From Streptomyces ardesiacus (GTDB taxonomy: Bacteria > Actinomycetota > Actinomycetes > Streptomycetales > Streptomycetaceae): a stretch of DNA of 64,000 nt. Made by a program: the position numbers and the translations under genes. The notes below the pieces were generated by a model. That model ran no database searches and was not told the origin of the DNA. It saw only the letters and a program-made list of their open reading frames with translations. Location of the stretch: contig NZ_BEWC01000006.1 in NCBI RefSeq assembly GCF_003112575.1, positions 248,001 to 312,000 on the forward strand, read 5' to 3'. Shown here piece by piece: positions 55,232 through 63,786 of the stretch (the first letter of the stretch is position 1; every line of letters starts with the position of its first letter).

Positions 55232-56287
55232 TCAGGCCAGTCCGGCGCGCTCCAGGGCCTCGGTGCCGGCGCGCAGGGCGGCGAGCCGCTCGTCCAGGGT
55301 GAAGCCCGCGGGGGCGAGGGTCAGGGTGGTGACGCCGGCCGCGGCGTAGGCCTTCATCCGGTCCGCGATGCGGTCGACCGAGCCGAGCAGGGTCGTCTGG
55401 TCGATCAGCTCGTGCGGCACGGCCTCCCCGGCGCCCTGCTTGTCGCCGGAGAGGTACTTGTCCTGGATCTCGGCGGCCTCCCGCTCGTAGCCCATGCGCT
55501 GGGCGAGCCGGTTGTAGAAGTTCTGCTTGCGGCTGCCCATGCCGCCGACGTAGAGCGCGGTGTACGGGCGGAAGGTGTCGGCGAGGGCCGCGACGTCCTT
55601 GTCGTCGCCGAGGGCGAGCGGCAGGGTCGGGCAGATGTCGAAGCCGTCGAGGGTCTTGCCGGCCTTCTCGCGCCCGGCGCGCAGGTGCTGGACGGCGGTC
55701 TCCTCCAGGTGGTCGGCGGAGGGGAAGATGAGCAGGGCGCCGTCGGCGATCTCGCCGGTCTGCTCCAGGTTCTTCGGGCCGATGGCCGCGATGTACAGCG
55801 GGATGTGCTCGCGCTGCGGGTGCACGGTCAGCTTGATCGGCTTGCCGGGGCCGCCGGGCAGCGGCAGCGTCCAGTGCTGTCCCTCGTAGGACAGGCGCTC
55901 CCGGGTCATCGCCTTGCGGACGATCTCGACGTACTCGCGGGTGCGGGCGAGCGGCTTGTCGAACGTGACGCCGTACCAGCCCTCGGAGACCTGCGGTCCC
56001 GACACGCCGAGGCCGAGGCGGAACCGGCCCTTGGAGAGGGAGTCCAGGGTGGCGGCGGTCATCGCGGTCATGGCGGGCTGGCGGGCGGGGATCTGGAAGA
56101 TGGCCGAACCCACGTCGATGCGCTCGGTCTGGGCCGCGACCCAGGTCAGTACGGTGGCCGCGTCGGAGCCGTAGGCCTCGGCGGCCCAGCACACGGCGTA
56201 TCCGAGCCGGTCGGCCTCCTGGGCGACGGCCAGGTTGTCCGCGTCCATTCCGGCACCCCAGTAGCCGAGGTTGATCCCGAGCTGCAT
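55232..56287 (-). CDS. LLM class F420-dependent oxidoreductase
   Basis: Flavin/F420-dependent TIM-barrel enzyme of the luciferase-like family, 351 residues. The N-terminal GINLGYWGAGMDADNLAVAQ and the GRFRLGLGVSGPQVSEGWYG loop are F420-binding-type signatures; the cofactor assignment is from this subgroup. ATG at the first residue. Divergent from the aldo/keto reductase. The substrate is unknown. Confidence 0.9.
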   Translation of the reverse strand: MQLGINLGYWGAGMDADNLAVAQEADRLGYAVCWAAEAYGSDAATVLTWVAAQTERIDVGSAIFQIPARQPAMTAMTAATLDSLSKGRFRLGLGVSGPQVSEGWYGVTFDKPLARTREYVEIVRKAMTRERLSYEGQHWTLPLPGGPGKPIKLTVHPQREHIPLYIAAIGPKNLEQTGEIADGALLIFPSADHLEETAVQHLRAGREKAGKTLDGFDICPTLPLALGDDKDVAALADTFRPYTALYVGGMGSRKQNFYNRLAQRMGYEREAAEIQDKYLSGDKQGAGEAVPHELIDQTTLLGSVDRIADRMKAYAAAGVTTLTLAPAGFTLDERLAALRAGTEALERAGLA

Positions 56288-56400
56288 GGCCGATTCCCCT
56301 TACCCATCAGTAACGTGGCTGGTGCCCCGACCTTAGCGCGCGGAAATCGGTTGTCCACAGGCCCCCACAGTGCCGGCCGTGGCCAGTAATGTCGGCGTTC

Positions 56401-57387
56401 ATGGAGCAGAGGCATCTCGGCCGCACCGGCCTGCGTGTGTCCCGCATCGGTCTCGGCACCCTGACCTGGGGCCGGGACACGGACGAGCACGACGCCGCGG
56501 ACCTCTTGAAGACCTTCTGGGAAGCGGGCGGGACGCTCGTCGACACGGCCGACGTGTACGGCGACGGGGAGTCCGAGTACCTCCTCGGGCGCCTGATGGA
56601 GGGCCTGGTGCCGCGCCGGGACCTGGTGATCTCGACCAAGGCCGGCAGCGTGCCGGACCCGGACCGCCGTTTCGACGGTTCGCGCGCCCACCTGCTCTCC
56701 GCGCTGGACTCCTCCCTGGCCCGCCTGGGCACGGACCACGTCGACGTGTGGCACCTGCACGCCTTCGACCCGCACACCCCGCTGGAGGAGACGCTGCACG
56801 CCCTGGACGTGGCGGTGAGCAGCGGCCGGGCGCGCTACGCGGGGGTCTCCAACTTCTGCGGCTGGCAGCTGGCCAAGGCGGCGACCTGGCAGCTCGCGGC
56901 GCCGGGGGTGCGCAACCGGGTGGCGAGCACCCAGATGGAGTACTCGCTGCTCCAGCGGGGCGTCGAGCGGGAGGTGCTGCCGGCCGCCCTGGACCTGGGC
57001 ATCGGCCTGCTGCCGTCCTCCCCGCTGGGCCGGGGCGTGCTCACGGGCAAGTACCGCAAGGACGCGACGCCGCCGGACTCTCGGGGTGCCTCGGACCACA
57101 TGGCCCCGTTCGTCGAGCCCTACCTCGACGACACGGCCGGGCACATCGTGGACGCGGTGGCGACGGCGGCGGACGGGCTCGCGGTGACCCCGCTGCAGGT
57201 GGCGCTGGCCTGGGTCCGCGACCGGCCCGGCGTGGTCGCCCCGATCATCGGGCCGCGTACGGCGCAGCAGCTCACGGCGGCGTTGTCAGTGGAGACCCTT
57301 AGTCTTCCTGACGAGATCTGCCGGGCGCTCGACGACGTGTCGGCGCCCGTGCACCGCTATCCCGATCACGACTGGAGCACGCTGTGA
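56401..57387 (+). CDS. Aldo/keto reductase
   Basis: 328-residue NADPH-dependent TIM barrel. The catalytic tetrad is visible: Asp and Tyr in DTADVYGDGES, Lys in ISTKAG, His in VWHLHAF. A longer start at ATG 56389 adds four residues; neither start has a strong ribosome site, so a leaderless message is possible. The 3' end overlaps the RecD2-like gene by 4 bases (GTGA), so the two are translationally coupled. Substrate unknown. Confidence 0.92.
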   Translation: MEQRHLGRTGLRVSRIGLGTLTWGRDTDEHDAADLLKTFWEAGGTLVDTADVYGDGESEYLLGRLMEGLVPRRDLVISTKAGSVPDPDRRFDGSRAHLLSALDSSLARLGTDHVDVWHLHAFDPHTPLEETLHALDVAVSSGRARYAGVSNFCGWQLAKAATWQLAAPGVRNRVASTQMEYSLLQRGVEREVLPAALDLGIGLLPSSPLGRGVLTGKYRKDATPPDSRGASDHMAPFVEPYLDDTAGHIVDAVATAADGLAVTPLQVALAWVRDRPGVVAPIIGPRTAQQLTAALSVETLSLPDEICRALDDVSAPVHRYPDHDWSTL

Positions 57388-59675
57388 GTACGGAGCCCGA
57401 GCCCGCCTCGAAGGACACCACGGACGCCGTGGACCCCGGGCCGGAGACCCCGGGCACGGCGCAGGCGCCGGCACCGGACGCCGGGGACGCGGGCGAGACG
57501 GCCGCACCTGACTCGGCGAGCGCGGACGGGACCGCCGCACCTGACTCGGCAGGCGCGGGCGAGACGGCCGCGCAGGTCTCCGAGGGCGAGGCCGAGCTGG
57601 CCGCGCAGCGCGTCGAGCGGGAGCGGATCGAGCGGCGGAAGGCGGAGAAGCAGGGGCCGATCGACGCCGGGGGCAAGCTCAGCGGCACGGCGGCCGATCT
57701 GCTGGCCGCCGTACGCGCCGTGGAGAGCGGCGAGAAACCGGCGGCCGCGGTGTTCGGCACCCCCGAGCCCGCGCGCCGCCCCGCCCCGGAGCCGGTCCGG
57801 CGGCCCCGGCCGGAGGCGGCCGAGCCGACCGGCGCAGCCGGCGCCGGCCCCGCGGGACCGGCCCCGCGGACGGTGGAGTCCGTGCGGCGTGTGCTGGCCG
57901 AGGGCGGCGCCCCCGAAGCGCTGGCGTCCCGGACCGCCGCGCTGCTCGGCGAGGGCGCGGAGGACGCGCTGCGCGCCGACCCCTGGCAGCTGCTCCGGGT
58001 CGCCACGGTGCGGCCGGAGCAGGCGGACGGGTTCGCCCGCGCGCTGCTCGGCGCGGAGTGCGGCCCGGACGACGAGCGGCGCGGCCGGGCCGTCACCGTG
58101 TGGCTGCTGGAGCAGGCGGCCCTGGCCGGGCACACGGCGCTGGAGCTGCCGCGGCTCACCGCCACGCTGGCCCAGCGGGGCGTCCCGGACCCCGACGCGG
58201 CCGTGCAGAGCACGCTGGCCGAGGGCGAGGCACTCGCCTTCCAGGACGCCCTGGACGAGCCCGGCGCCCGCCCCGGGGCCCCGGCGGACGGCCCGGAGGG
58301 CACGGGCGGCGAGGACGCAGGGGGCGAGGAGGGCGAGGAGCGCCCCGTCCGGGTGCTGATCGGTCTGGAGCGATACGCGCTCGCCGAGGAGAGCCTCGCC
58401 GACGGGCTGGCCCGGCTGGTCAACTCGGCGCCCAAGCAGGACGGCTCCGCGGCGGACTGGGAGCAGGCCGCCGCCTCCGCACCGGGCTCCGCCGCCGACC
58501 TGATCCGCGCCGTCGCGGGCCACGGGCTGGTCCTGCACACCGGCGGCGAGGCGTCCCTGGCCGAGCCCGTCGCCCTGCTGCGCGCGGCGCACGCCCTGGG
58601 CCTGCGGGCCTGGGCCGCCGCACCCGGCCCGCTCGGCCGCGACCGCTTCGCCGCCCTGCTGGGCGGCCCGCCGTCCGACCCGGACGCCTCGGGACCGGCC
58701 GCCTCGGGACCGGACGCCTCCGCCGCCGTCACCGTGACCGGGCTCCTGACCGGCACCGAGGGTCCGGGGCGGGACGCCGACGGGGCGCTGGACCTCGATC
58801 TGCTCGTCGTGGTCGACGCGCCGCAGCTCGACGTCGAGGCGGGGGCCCTGCTCGCGGAGTCGCTGCCGGACGGGGCCCGGCTGGTGCTGGCCGGTGACCC
58901 GGCGGTGCTGTGGTCCGTGGGTCCCGGGCGGGTCTTCGCGGACCTGCTGGCGGCCCGGGTCTGCCCCCAGATCGCCTCGCGGCGCCCCGACCCCGGCCCG
59001 CTCGGCGAGCTGGTCTCGGGCATCGGCATCGGTGAGCTGGGCCAGGTGGAGGCCCCCGGCAAGGAGATCGTGATCGTGCCGGTGCGGGACGCGGGGGAGG
59101 CCGTGCACCGCACCGTCCAGCTCGTGGCGGACTCGGTGCCGCGCGCGATCGGCGTCCCGGCCGAGGAGACCCAGGTGATCACACCGGGCCACGGCGGCGC
59201 CGCGGGCACGCGCGCGCTCAACGCCGCGCTCAAGGAACGCCTCAACCCCGGCCCCGGCCGCTTCGGCGGCTTCGATCCCGGCGACCGTGTCGTCCACACC
59301 CCGGCGCCGGGGCGGGTGCTGCCGGGCCGGGTGGTGAAGGCCGACGCCGAGGGACTGCACCTGTCGTGCACGGGCGGGACCGTGATCGTCCCCAGGGACC
59401 GGGTGGACGGGTCCGTGCGGCACGGCTGGGCGCTCACCGCCCACCAGGCGCTGGGTGGACGGTGGCCCGCGGTGGTCGTGGTCCTGCCCGGTGACGCCGT
59501 GCAGGCCCTCAGCCGGCCCTGGATCTACACGGCGTTCGGCCGGGCCGCCCGGCATCTGTCCGTGGTGCACGGCGTGGACCAGGCCCTCCCGCGCGCCGTG
59601 GCGGAGATCCCGGCCAAGCCCCGGACGACCCGGCTGCCGGTCCTGCTCGCACCGCAGGTGCCGGTCACCGGCTGA
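57384..59675 (+). CDS. Degenerate RecD2-like helicase paralogue with helix-hairpin-helix region
   Basis: 763 residues. The layout follows RecD2: HHH-type helices (about 155-230, RTAALLGEGAEDALRADPWQ), winged helix, then helicase domain 1A. The P-loop position reads VLHTGGEASLAEPVALL (no GKT), Walker B reads LLVVVDAPQLDVEAG (DE changed to DA), motif III region RLVLAGDPAVLWSVGPG is kept, motif V is ALTAHQALGG (HKSQG lost) and motif VI is IYTAFGRAARHL (Arg displaced). ATP hydrolysis is thus unlikely. The first 150 residues are acidic and low-complexity. A GTGA overlap couples it to the upstream aldo/keto reductase. The frame is intact over its whole length, arguing against a pseudogene. Confidence 0.75.
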   Translation: MSTEPEPASKDTTDAVDPGPETPGTAQAPAPDAGDAGETAAPDSASADGTAAPDSAGAGETAAQVSEGEAELAAQRVERERIERRKAEKQGPIDAGGKLSGTAADLLAAVRAVESGEKPAAAVFGTPEPARRPAPEPVRRPRPEAAEPTGAAGAGPAGPAPRTVESVRRVLAEGGAPEALASRTAALLGEGAEDALRADPWQLLRVATVRPEQADGFARALLGAECGPDDERRGRAVTVWLLEQAALAGHTALELPRLTATLAQRGVPDPDAAVQSTLAEGEALAFQDALDEPGARPGAPADGPEGTGGEDAGGEEGEERPVRVLIGLERYALAEESLADGLARLVNSAPKQDGSAADWEQAAASAPGSAADLIRAVAGHGLVLHTGGEASLAEPVALLRAAHALGLRAWAAAPGPLGRDRFAALLGGPPSDPDASGPAASGPDASAAVTVTGLLTGTEGPGRDADGALDLDLLVVVDAPQLDVEAGALLAESLPDGARLVLAGDPAVLWSVGPGRVFADLLAARVCPQIASRRPDPGPLGELVSGIGIGELGQVEAPGKEIVIVPVRDAGEAVHRTVQLVADSVPRAIGVPAEETQVITPGHGGAAGTRALNAALKERLNPGPGRFGGFDPGDRVVHTPAPGRVLPGRVVKADAEGLHLSCTGGTVIVPRDRVDGSVRHGWALTAHQALGGRWPAVVVVLPGDAVQALSRPWIYTAFGRAARHLSVVHGVDQALPRAVAEIPAKPRTTRLPVLLAPQVPVTG

Positions 59676-59798
59676 CCACGGACGGAGCCGGCCCAGGGGG
59701 TGCCGTTCGGATCGGGCCGGCCCCGGGCGACGGTGCCCCGTGGCCGACCCCGGCAGGATCCGAGCGAGACCCTCCGGGCCCCTGCCGTGGCCCGGCGC

Positions 59799-60551
59799 TC
59801 AGCGGTCCCGGTCCGCCTCCAGCCGTGCCGCTGCCCCGTCCTCGTCCAGGTCTTCGTCCAGGTCCGGGTCGAGATCGGCGTCGAGGTCCTCCTCCAGCTC
59901 CGCCAGGCCGCCGTCGCCGCCCTCGTCTTCGTCGTCTTCGTCGTCGTCGAACTCCTCGTCGAAGACCGCGCTGACGTCGAAGCGGCAGACCACCCGCTGC
60001 GGGTCGACCTGCTCGAAGGGGGCGTCCAGCCATTCGCCGGGTTCGGCGCTTTCGTCCGCGGCCGTCACCCAGAGCGTGGAGTCGCCCTCCTCCAGTCCGA
60101 ACTCCTTGTGCCGGGAGGCGATCTCGTCCGGCTCGAACTCGCCGAAGAGGAGACCGAGCGCTCCGTGCACCGTGTCCGAGGTCTCCGCACCCGTCCCCTC
60201 CTCGTCCGCCGCCTCGACCCGCCGGGCCTGGGCCATCAGGCGCTGCGGCTCGGCGACGGCGTAGTCGCGGCGGATCAGGACGCTGAGCGCACTGGGTTCC
60301 TCGGGGCCCGTGTACGGCGGCAGCGTGTCCTCGCCGGGGATCTCGAAGGGCGTGACCTCGTCGTACCGGTCGTAGAGCAGTTCGTCGTACGCCTCCGCGG
60401 CCGCGGCCAGCTCGTTGAACGCGTCGTAGACGGCCGGGTCTTCCTCTCCCGACCGGCGTTCGACCGCGGCCAGGTGGCGGTCGAGCGCGGTCTTGACCGC
60501 CTCGGCGGCGGCGCGTACCTCGGCAGCGGTGGGCTGCGCAGCATCAGACAT
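59799..60551 (-). CDS. Acidic conserved hypothetical protein
   Basis: 250 residues, function unknown. The N-terminal part is helical (AEAVKTALDRHLAAVERRSG), the middle holds a mixed fold (TPFEIPGEDTLPPYTGPEEP, STLWVTAADES), and the last 55 residues are a highly acidic Asp/Glu stretch. No motif I recognise. ATG at 60551 is divergent from the small DUF5703 gene with a 47-base spacer. Confidence 0.8.
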   Translation of the reverse strand: MSDAAQPTAAEVRAAAEAVKTALDRHLAAVERRSGEEDPAVYDAFNELAAAAEAYDELLYDRYDEVTPFEIPGEDTLPPYTGPEEPSALSVLIRRDYAVAEPQRLMAQARRVEAADEEGTGAETSDTVHGALGLLFGEFEPDEIASRHKEFGLEEGDSTLWVTAADESAEPGEWLDAPFEQVDPQRVVCRFDVSAVFDEEFDDDEDDEDEGGDGGLAELEEDLDADLDPDLDEDLDEDGAAARLEADRDR

Positions 60552-60598
60552 AGTGCAGACGCTATCCGTACCGGGCCCCAGCCCGCACAATAGATTCG

Positions 60599-60787
60599 AT
60601 GCCGGAATACGAATTTGTCGATGTGTACCTGCCGCGCGGGGTCACCCGCAAGGAGGCGGCACGTCAACTGACGGACCATGCCGAGTACGGACACTGGGAG
60701 TTGTACCGCCTGACCCTGCTGCGTGACGGCAGCCGCAAGGTGCGGTTGCGGCGGCGGATCATCCGCCAGGTGCGCGCCACCTGGTGA
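60599..60787 (+). CDS. DUF5703 family small protein
   Basis: 62 residues. An N-terminal beta-like part (PEYEFVDVYLPRGVTRKEAA) is followed by an Arg-rich end (RKVRLRRRIIRQVRATW). Small, basic and conserved in actinobacteria. No function assigned; the basic tail could bind nucleic acid. ATG without a clear ribosome site, so possibly leaderless. Confidence 0.82.
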   Translation: MPEYEFVDVYLPRGVTRKEAARQLTDHAEYGHWELYRLTLLRDGSRKVRLRRRIIRQVRATW

Positions 60788-60880
60788 TCCGCCGCCGCCC
60801 GGTCGGGCGCGAGTGACGGAGGCGGACGCGGAGCGGGCCCCGCCGATGCGGAGCCCGCCGCGTGTGCCGGTGTGCCCGCC

Positions 60881-61606
60881 TCACGCCGAGGGGCGGGCCT
60901 TGCGGTAGAGCACCGTGCCCGCGAGCAGCGCGCCGGCGCCCACCGGCAGGGCGAGCCCCAGCGGCAGGCCGTTGCCGGTCTCGGCGAGCGACGCGTTGCC
61001 GTGCGGCCGGGTGCCCGGCTGGTCGTCGTCCGGCGTATCGCCGCGCGGACCGGGCGGGGTGTCCGGGGTCTCGGGAGTGCCGGGGTTGTCCGGCTTCTCC
61101 GGCTTCTCCGGAGGCGTCTCGTGGTCGCCGGGGGGCGTCGTGCGTCCTCCGCCCCCGTTGTCGCAGTCGTTGCCGGTGGTCGGGTTGAGGAGGCCGACCA
61201 CGTCGATGCTGTTGCCGCACACGTTCACCGGCACGTCGATCGGCACCTCGACGTGGTTGCCGGAGCCGACGCCCGGCGAGTCCGCGGCGTGACCGCCGGC
61301 CTGCGAGCCGCCGTGCGACCCGCCGTGGCCCCCCGAGCCGCCGTGTCCCGCGGAGGCACCGCCGCCCTTGTTGGCGCAGGAGTTGCCCATCGCCGGGTTG
61401 AGGACGCCCACCACGTCCACCGTGTTGCCGCAGACGTTCACCGGCACGTGCACCGGGGCCTGCACCGTGTTGCCGGAGAGTACGCCGGGCGAACCCGAAC
61501 TCGAGCCGTGCGCACCCGAGTCCGCGTGGGCGCTGGCGCCCGCGGCGGCGATCACACCCGTGGCCGCCGCCATCGTCATCAGGCCCTTGCGGGTGACCTG
61601 TCGCAT
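60881..61606 (-). CDS. chpC: Long chaplin with two chaplin domains and a sortase signal
   Basis: 241-residue cell-wall-anchored amyloid-forming surface protein of aerial hyphae. The order is a signal peptide, chaplin domain 1 (SPGVLSGNTVQAPVHVPVNV, with a Cys pair in VCGNT...NSCANK), a Gly/His/Ser linker, chaplin domain 2 (VEVPIDVPVNVCGNSIDVVG), a Pro-rich wall-spanning region, then the LAETG sortase signal, a hydrophobic helix and an RKA tail. LAxTG fits class E sortases of Streptomyces. ATG at 61606. The neighbouring short chaplin is its usual partner. Confidence 0.95.
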   Translation of the reverse strand: MRQVTRKGLMTMAAATGVIAAAGASAHADSGAHGSSSGSPGVLSGNTVQAPVHVPVNVCGNTVDVVGVLNPAMGNSCANKGGGASAGHGGSGGHGGSHGGSQAGGHAADSPGVGSGNHVEVPIDVPVNVCGNSIDVVGLLNPTTGNDCDNGGGGRTTPPGDHETPPEKPEKPDNPGTPETPDTPPGPRGDTPDDDQPGTRPHGNASLAETGNGLPLGLALPVGAGALLAGTVLYRKARPSA

Positions 61607-61710
61607 TTGCTGTTTCCCCTGCCTTGTCTGGTCCCGTGGTACCGAGAATGCCGAGAGTGCCGGAATTCCGGCGCTTCCGTCCTCCCCCCGCCTCGAATTC
61701 CCCCAAAAGG

Positions 61711-61751
61711 CGTCGGCCCCGGAGCGCATGGCGTGCACTCCGGGGCCGACG
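61711..61751 (-). terminator. Terminator after the short chaplin
   Basis: Perfect 14-base stem (CGTCGGCCCCGGAG) with a 13-base loop, followed on the minus strand by CCTTTTGGGG. It lies between chpH and the long chaplin gene, so the latter needs its own promoter. Confidence 0.8.
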
Positions 61752-61782
61752 GAATCAGATCCTCACGGGGCGAGGCACAACG

Positions 61783-62016
61783 TCACTTGTTGACGCAGAC
61801 GTTGCCGAAGGCGGGGTTCAGCAGGCCGATCACGGAGATCGTGTTGCCGCAGACGTTCACCGGCACGTGCACGGGAACCTGAACGACGTTGCCGGAAAGG
61901 ACGCCGGGCGAGTGCACGGCGGCACCCTGCGCGCCGGAGTCGGCGACGGCCATGCCCGCGCCCGCGAGAACCAGACCACCGGTGGCAGCCGCAGCGGCGA
62001 CGACCTTCTTGAGCAT
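61783..62016 (-). CDS. chpH: Short chaplin
   Basis: 77 residues: a signal peptide ending at AVA-DSG and a single chaplin domain (SPGVLSGNVVQVPVHVPVNV) with the two conserved cysteines (VCGNT and NVCVNK). It is secreted and self-assembles into amyloid fibrils on the hyphal surface, making it hydrophobic. No sortase signal; attachment is through the long chaplins. The ATG follows GGAGGAA at 2-6 bases. In S. coelicolor chpH is expressed during aerial growth under BldN; that control is assumed here. Confidence 0.96.
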   Translation of the reverse strand: MLKKVVAAAAATGGLVLAGAGMAVADSGAQGAAVHSPGVLSGNVVQVPVHVPVNVCGNTISVIGLLNPAFGNVCVNK

Positions 62017-62147
62017 TGTTCCTCCTAGTTGGCAAACGCGATCCCAAAATTGCCGATCGCATCACCTGTAACGAGGAGGAAGTAATGAGGCTACGAGCTT
62101 ATGAGCGCATTCACTCGTCCCGGCCACCCCCCGTACACACGGGCGAT

Positions 62148-63473
62148 TCAGGAGGCGTCGATGAAGCGGTCGAGCACCCGCACACCGAACTTGAGTCCGT
62201 CCACCGGGACCCGCTCGTCGACGCCGTGGAACATGCCCGCGAAGTCCAGCTCGGGCGGCAGCTTGAGCGGCGCGAAGCCGAAGCCCCGGATGCCCAGGTC
62301 GTCGAAGGACTTGGCGTCCGTGCCGCCGGAGAGCATGTAGGGGATCGCCTTCGCGGCCGGGTCCTCGGCCACCAGCGCGGACTGCATCGCGTCGACCAGC
62401 GCGCCGTCGAAGGTGGTCTCGACGGCCTTGTTGGCGTGCACGTCCTCGCGCCGCACGTGCGGTCCGAGGATGCGGTCGAGGTCGGCGAGGAACTCCTCCT
62501 CGTACCCGGGCAGGTAGCGCCCGTCGATGTGCGCGGTGGCCTCGCCGGGGATGACGTTGACCTTGTAACCCGCGCCCAGCTGGGTCGGGTTGGCGGTGTT
62601 GCTCAGGGTCGCGCCGATGAGCTTGGCGATGCCGCCGAGCCTGGCGATCGTCCCCTCCATGTCCTCCGGGTCCAGCTCGGTGCCGAGGGCGTCGCCGAGT
62701 TCGTCGAGGAAGGCCCGGGTGGTCTTGGTGACGCGGACGGGGAACGTGTGCCGGCCCAGCCGCGCGACGGCCTCGGACAGCTCGGTGATGGCGTTGTCGC
62801 GGTGGATCATCGACCCGTGCCCCGCGGTGCCGGCCACCGTCAGCTTCATCCAGTGGATGCCCTTCTCGGCCGTCTGGATCAGGTACAGGCGGCGCTGCTC
62901 GTTCACGGTGAAGGAGAAGCCGCCCACCTCGCTGATCGCCTCGGTGACGCCCTCGAAGAGGTCGGGGTGGTGGTCGACGAGGTGACGGGCGCCGTACGTG
63001 CCGCCGGCCTCCTCGTCGGCGAGGAACGCCAGCACGATGTCCCGCGGCGGCTTGCGCCCGCTGCGCAGCCGGTCGCGGACGACCGCGAGGGTCATCGCGT
63101 CCATGTCCTTCATGTCGACGGCGCCGCGCCCCCACACGCAGCCGTCGGCGACCTCGCCGGAGAAGGGGTGGTGGGTCCAGTCGTCCGCGTTGGCCGGGAC
63201 GACGTCGGTGTGGCCGTGGATGAGCAGCGCGGGCCTGGACGGGTCCTCGCCCTCGATCCGGGCCACCGTGGAGGCGCGTCCGGGGTGGGACTCGAAGATC
63301 TTGGGTTCGAGTCCCACCTCGGCGAGCTTCTCGGCGACGTACTCGGCGGCCTTGCGCTCGCCGGGTCCCGAGTGGTCGCCGTAGTTGCTGGTGTCGATCC
63401 GGATCAGCTCGCGGCAGAGGTCGACGACCTCGTCCTCGCCGGTGACGCTCCTGGCCGTGCCCGAGTCGCTCAC
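62148..63473 (-). CDS. M20 family metallopeptidase/deacylase
   Basis: 441-residue dizinc hydrolase. Zinc ligands and catalytic residues are visible: GHTDVVPAN (His and catalytic Asp), GAVDMKDMD (bridging Asp), FLADEEAGGTYGAR (general-base Glu and ligand Glu) and MFHGVDER (final His). The dimerisation domain lies between (GTAGHGSMIHR). GTG at 63473. Substrate class (peptide, N-acyl amino acid or dipeptide) cannot be told. Tandem 12-base repeats lie just upstream. Confidence 0.93.
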   Translation of the reverse strand: MSDSGTARSVTGEDEVVDLCRELIRIDTSNYGDHSGPGERKAAEYVAEKLAEVGLEPKIFESHPGRASTVARIEGEDPSRPALLIHGHTDVVPANADDWTHHPFSGEVADGCVWGRGAVDMKDMDAMTLAVVRDRLRSGRKPPRDIVLAFLADEEAGGTYGARHLVDHHPDLFEGVTEAISEVGGFSFTVNEQRRLYLIQTAEKGIHWMKLTVAGTAGHGSMIHRDNAITELSEAVARLGRHTFPVRVTKTTRAFLDELGDALGTELDPEDMEGTIARLGGIAKLIGATLSNTANPTQLGAGYKVNVIPGEATAHIDGRYLPGYEEEFLADLDRILGPHVRREDVHANKAVETTFDGALVDAMQSALVAEDPAAKAIPYMLSGGTDAKSFDDLGIRGFGFAPLKLPPELDFAGMFHGVDERVPVDGLKFGVRVLDRFIDAS

Positions 63474-63485
63474 GTGGTTCCTCCC

Positions 63486-63521
63486 GCTGTCACTGCTGAT
63501 GTCACTGCTGATGTCACTGCT
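63486..63521. repeat. Three tandem 12-base repeats
   Basis: Three head-to-tail copies of GATGTCACTGCT (the first begins GC rather than GA), 13 bases upstream of the M20 peptidase start on its leader side. Could be a binding site array or a slippage product. Confidence 0.7.
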
Positions 63522-63646
63522 GGTCGGTCCCCCTCATCCTCCCCCTGCGGCCGTCCGGGCCCAAGGAGGGGGTGATCGGCCACCCCGGAAAGCCTGGTAA
63601 TGTTTACGTCGTCGCCAAGGGGAGCACCCCACGCGACAGACACCTT

Positions 63647-63734
63647 GTCCGGGTGGCGGAATGGCAGACGCGCTAGCTTGAGGTGCTAGTGCCCTTTATC
63701 GGGCGTGGGGGTTCAAGTCCCCCCTCGGACACCA
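63647..63734 (+). tRNA. tRNA-Leu (anticodon GAG), CCA encoded
   Basis: Type II tRNA with a long variable arm. Acceptor GTCCGGG pairs with CTCGGAC (one G-T), the anticodon stem CTAGC/GCTAG encloses TTGAGGT with anticodon GAG, and the T-arm is GGGGGTTCAAGTCCCCC. The 3' CCA is encoded. It reads CTC/CTT codons, of which CTC is very common in this genome type. Confidence 0.95.
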
Positions 63735-63740
63735 GCTGAG

Positions 63741-63764
63741 ACCCCTGCTGAGCAGGGGTTTTCT
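63741..63764 (+). terminator. Rho-independent terminator after tRNA-Leu
   Basis: ACCCCTG-CTGAG-CAGGGGT stem followed by TTTCT, close behind the tRNA 3' end. It is one of the few hairpins in the window with a clear T-run. Confidence 0.8.
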
Positions 63765-63786
63765 GCTTTCCTCTACAGTGGTCGCC

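Noticed and set aside
57384-59675. RecD2-like gene as a pseudogene
   Set aside because: A single uninterrupted frame with surviving secondary motifs and a coupled start argues that it is expressed.
63647-63734. tRNA-Leu as an integration site of a mobile element
   Set aside because: No integrase and no duplicated 3' tRNA end are visible; ordinary genes lie on both sides.
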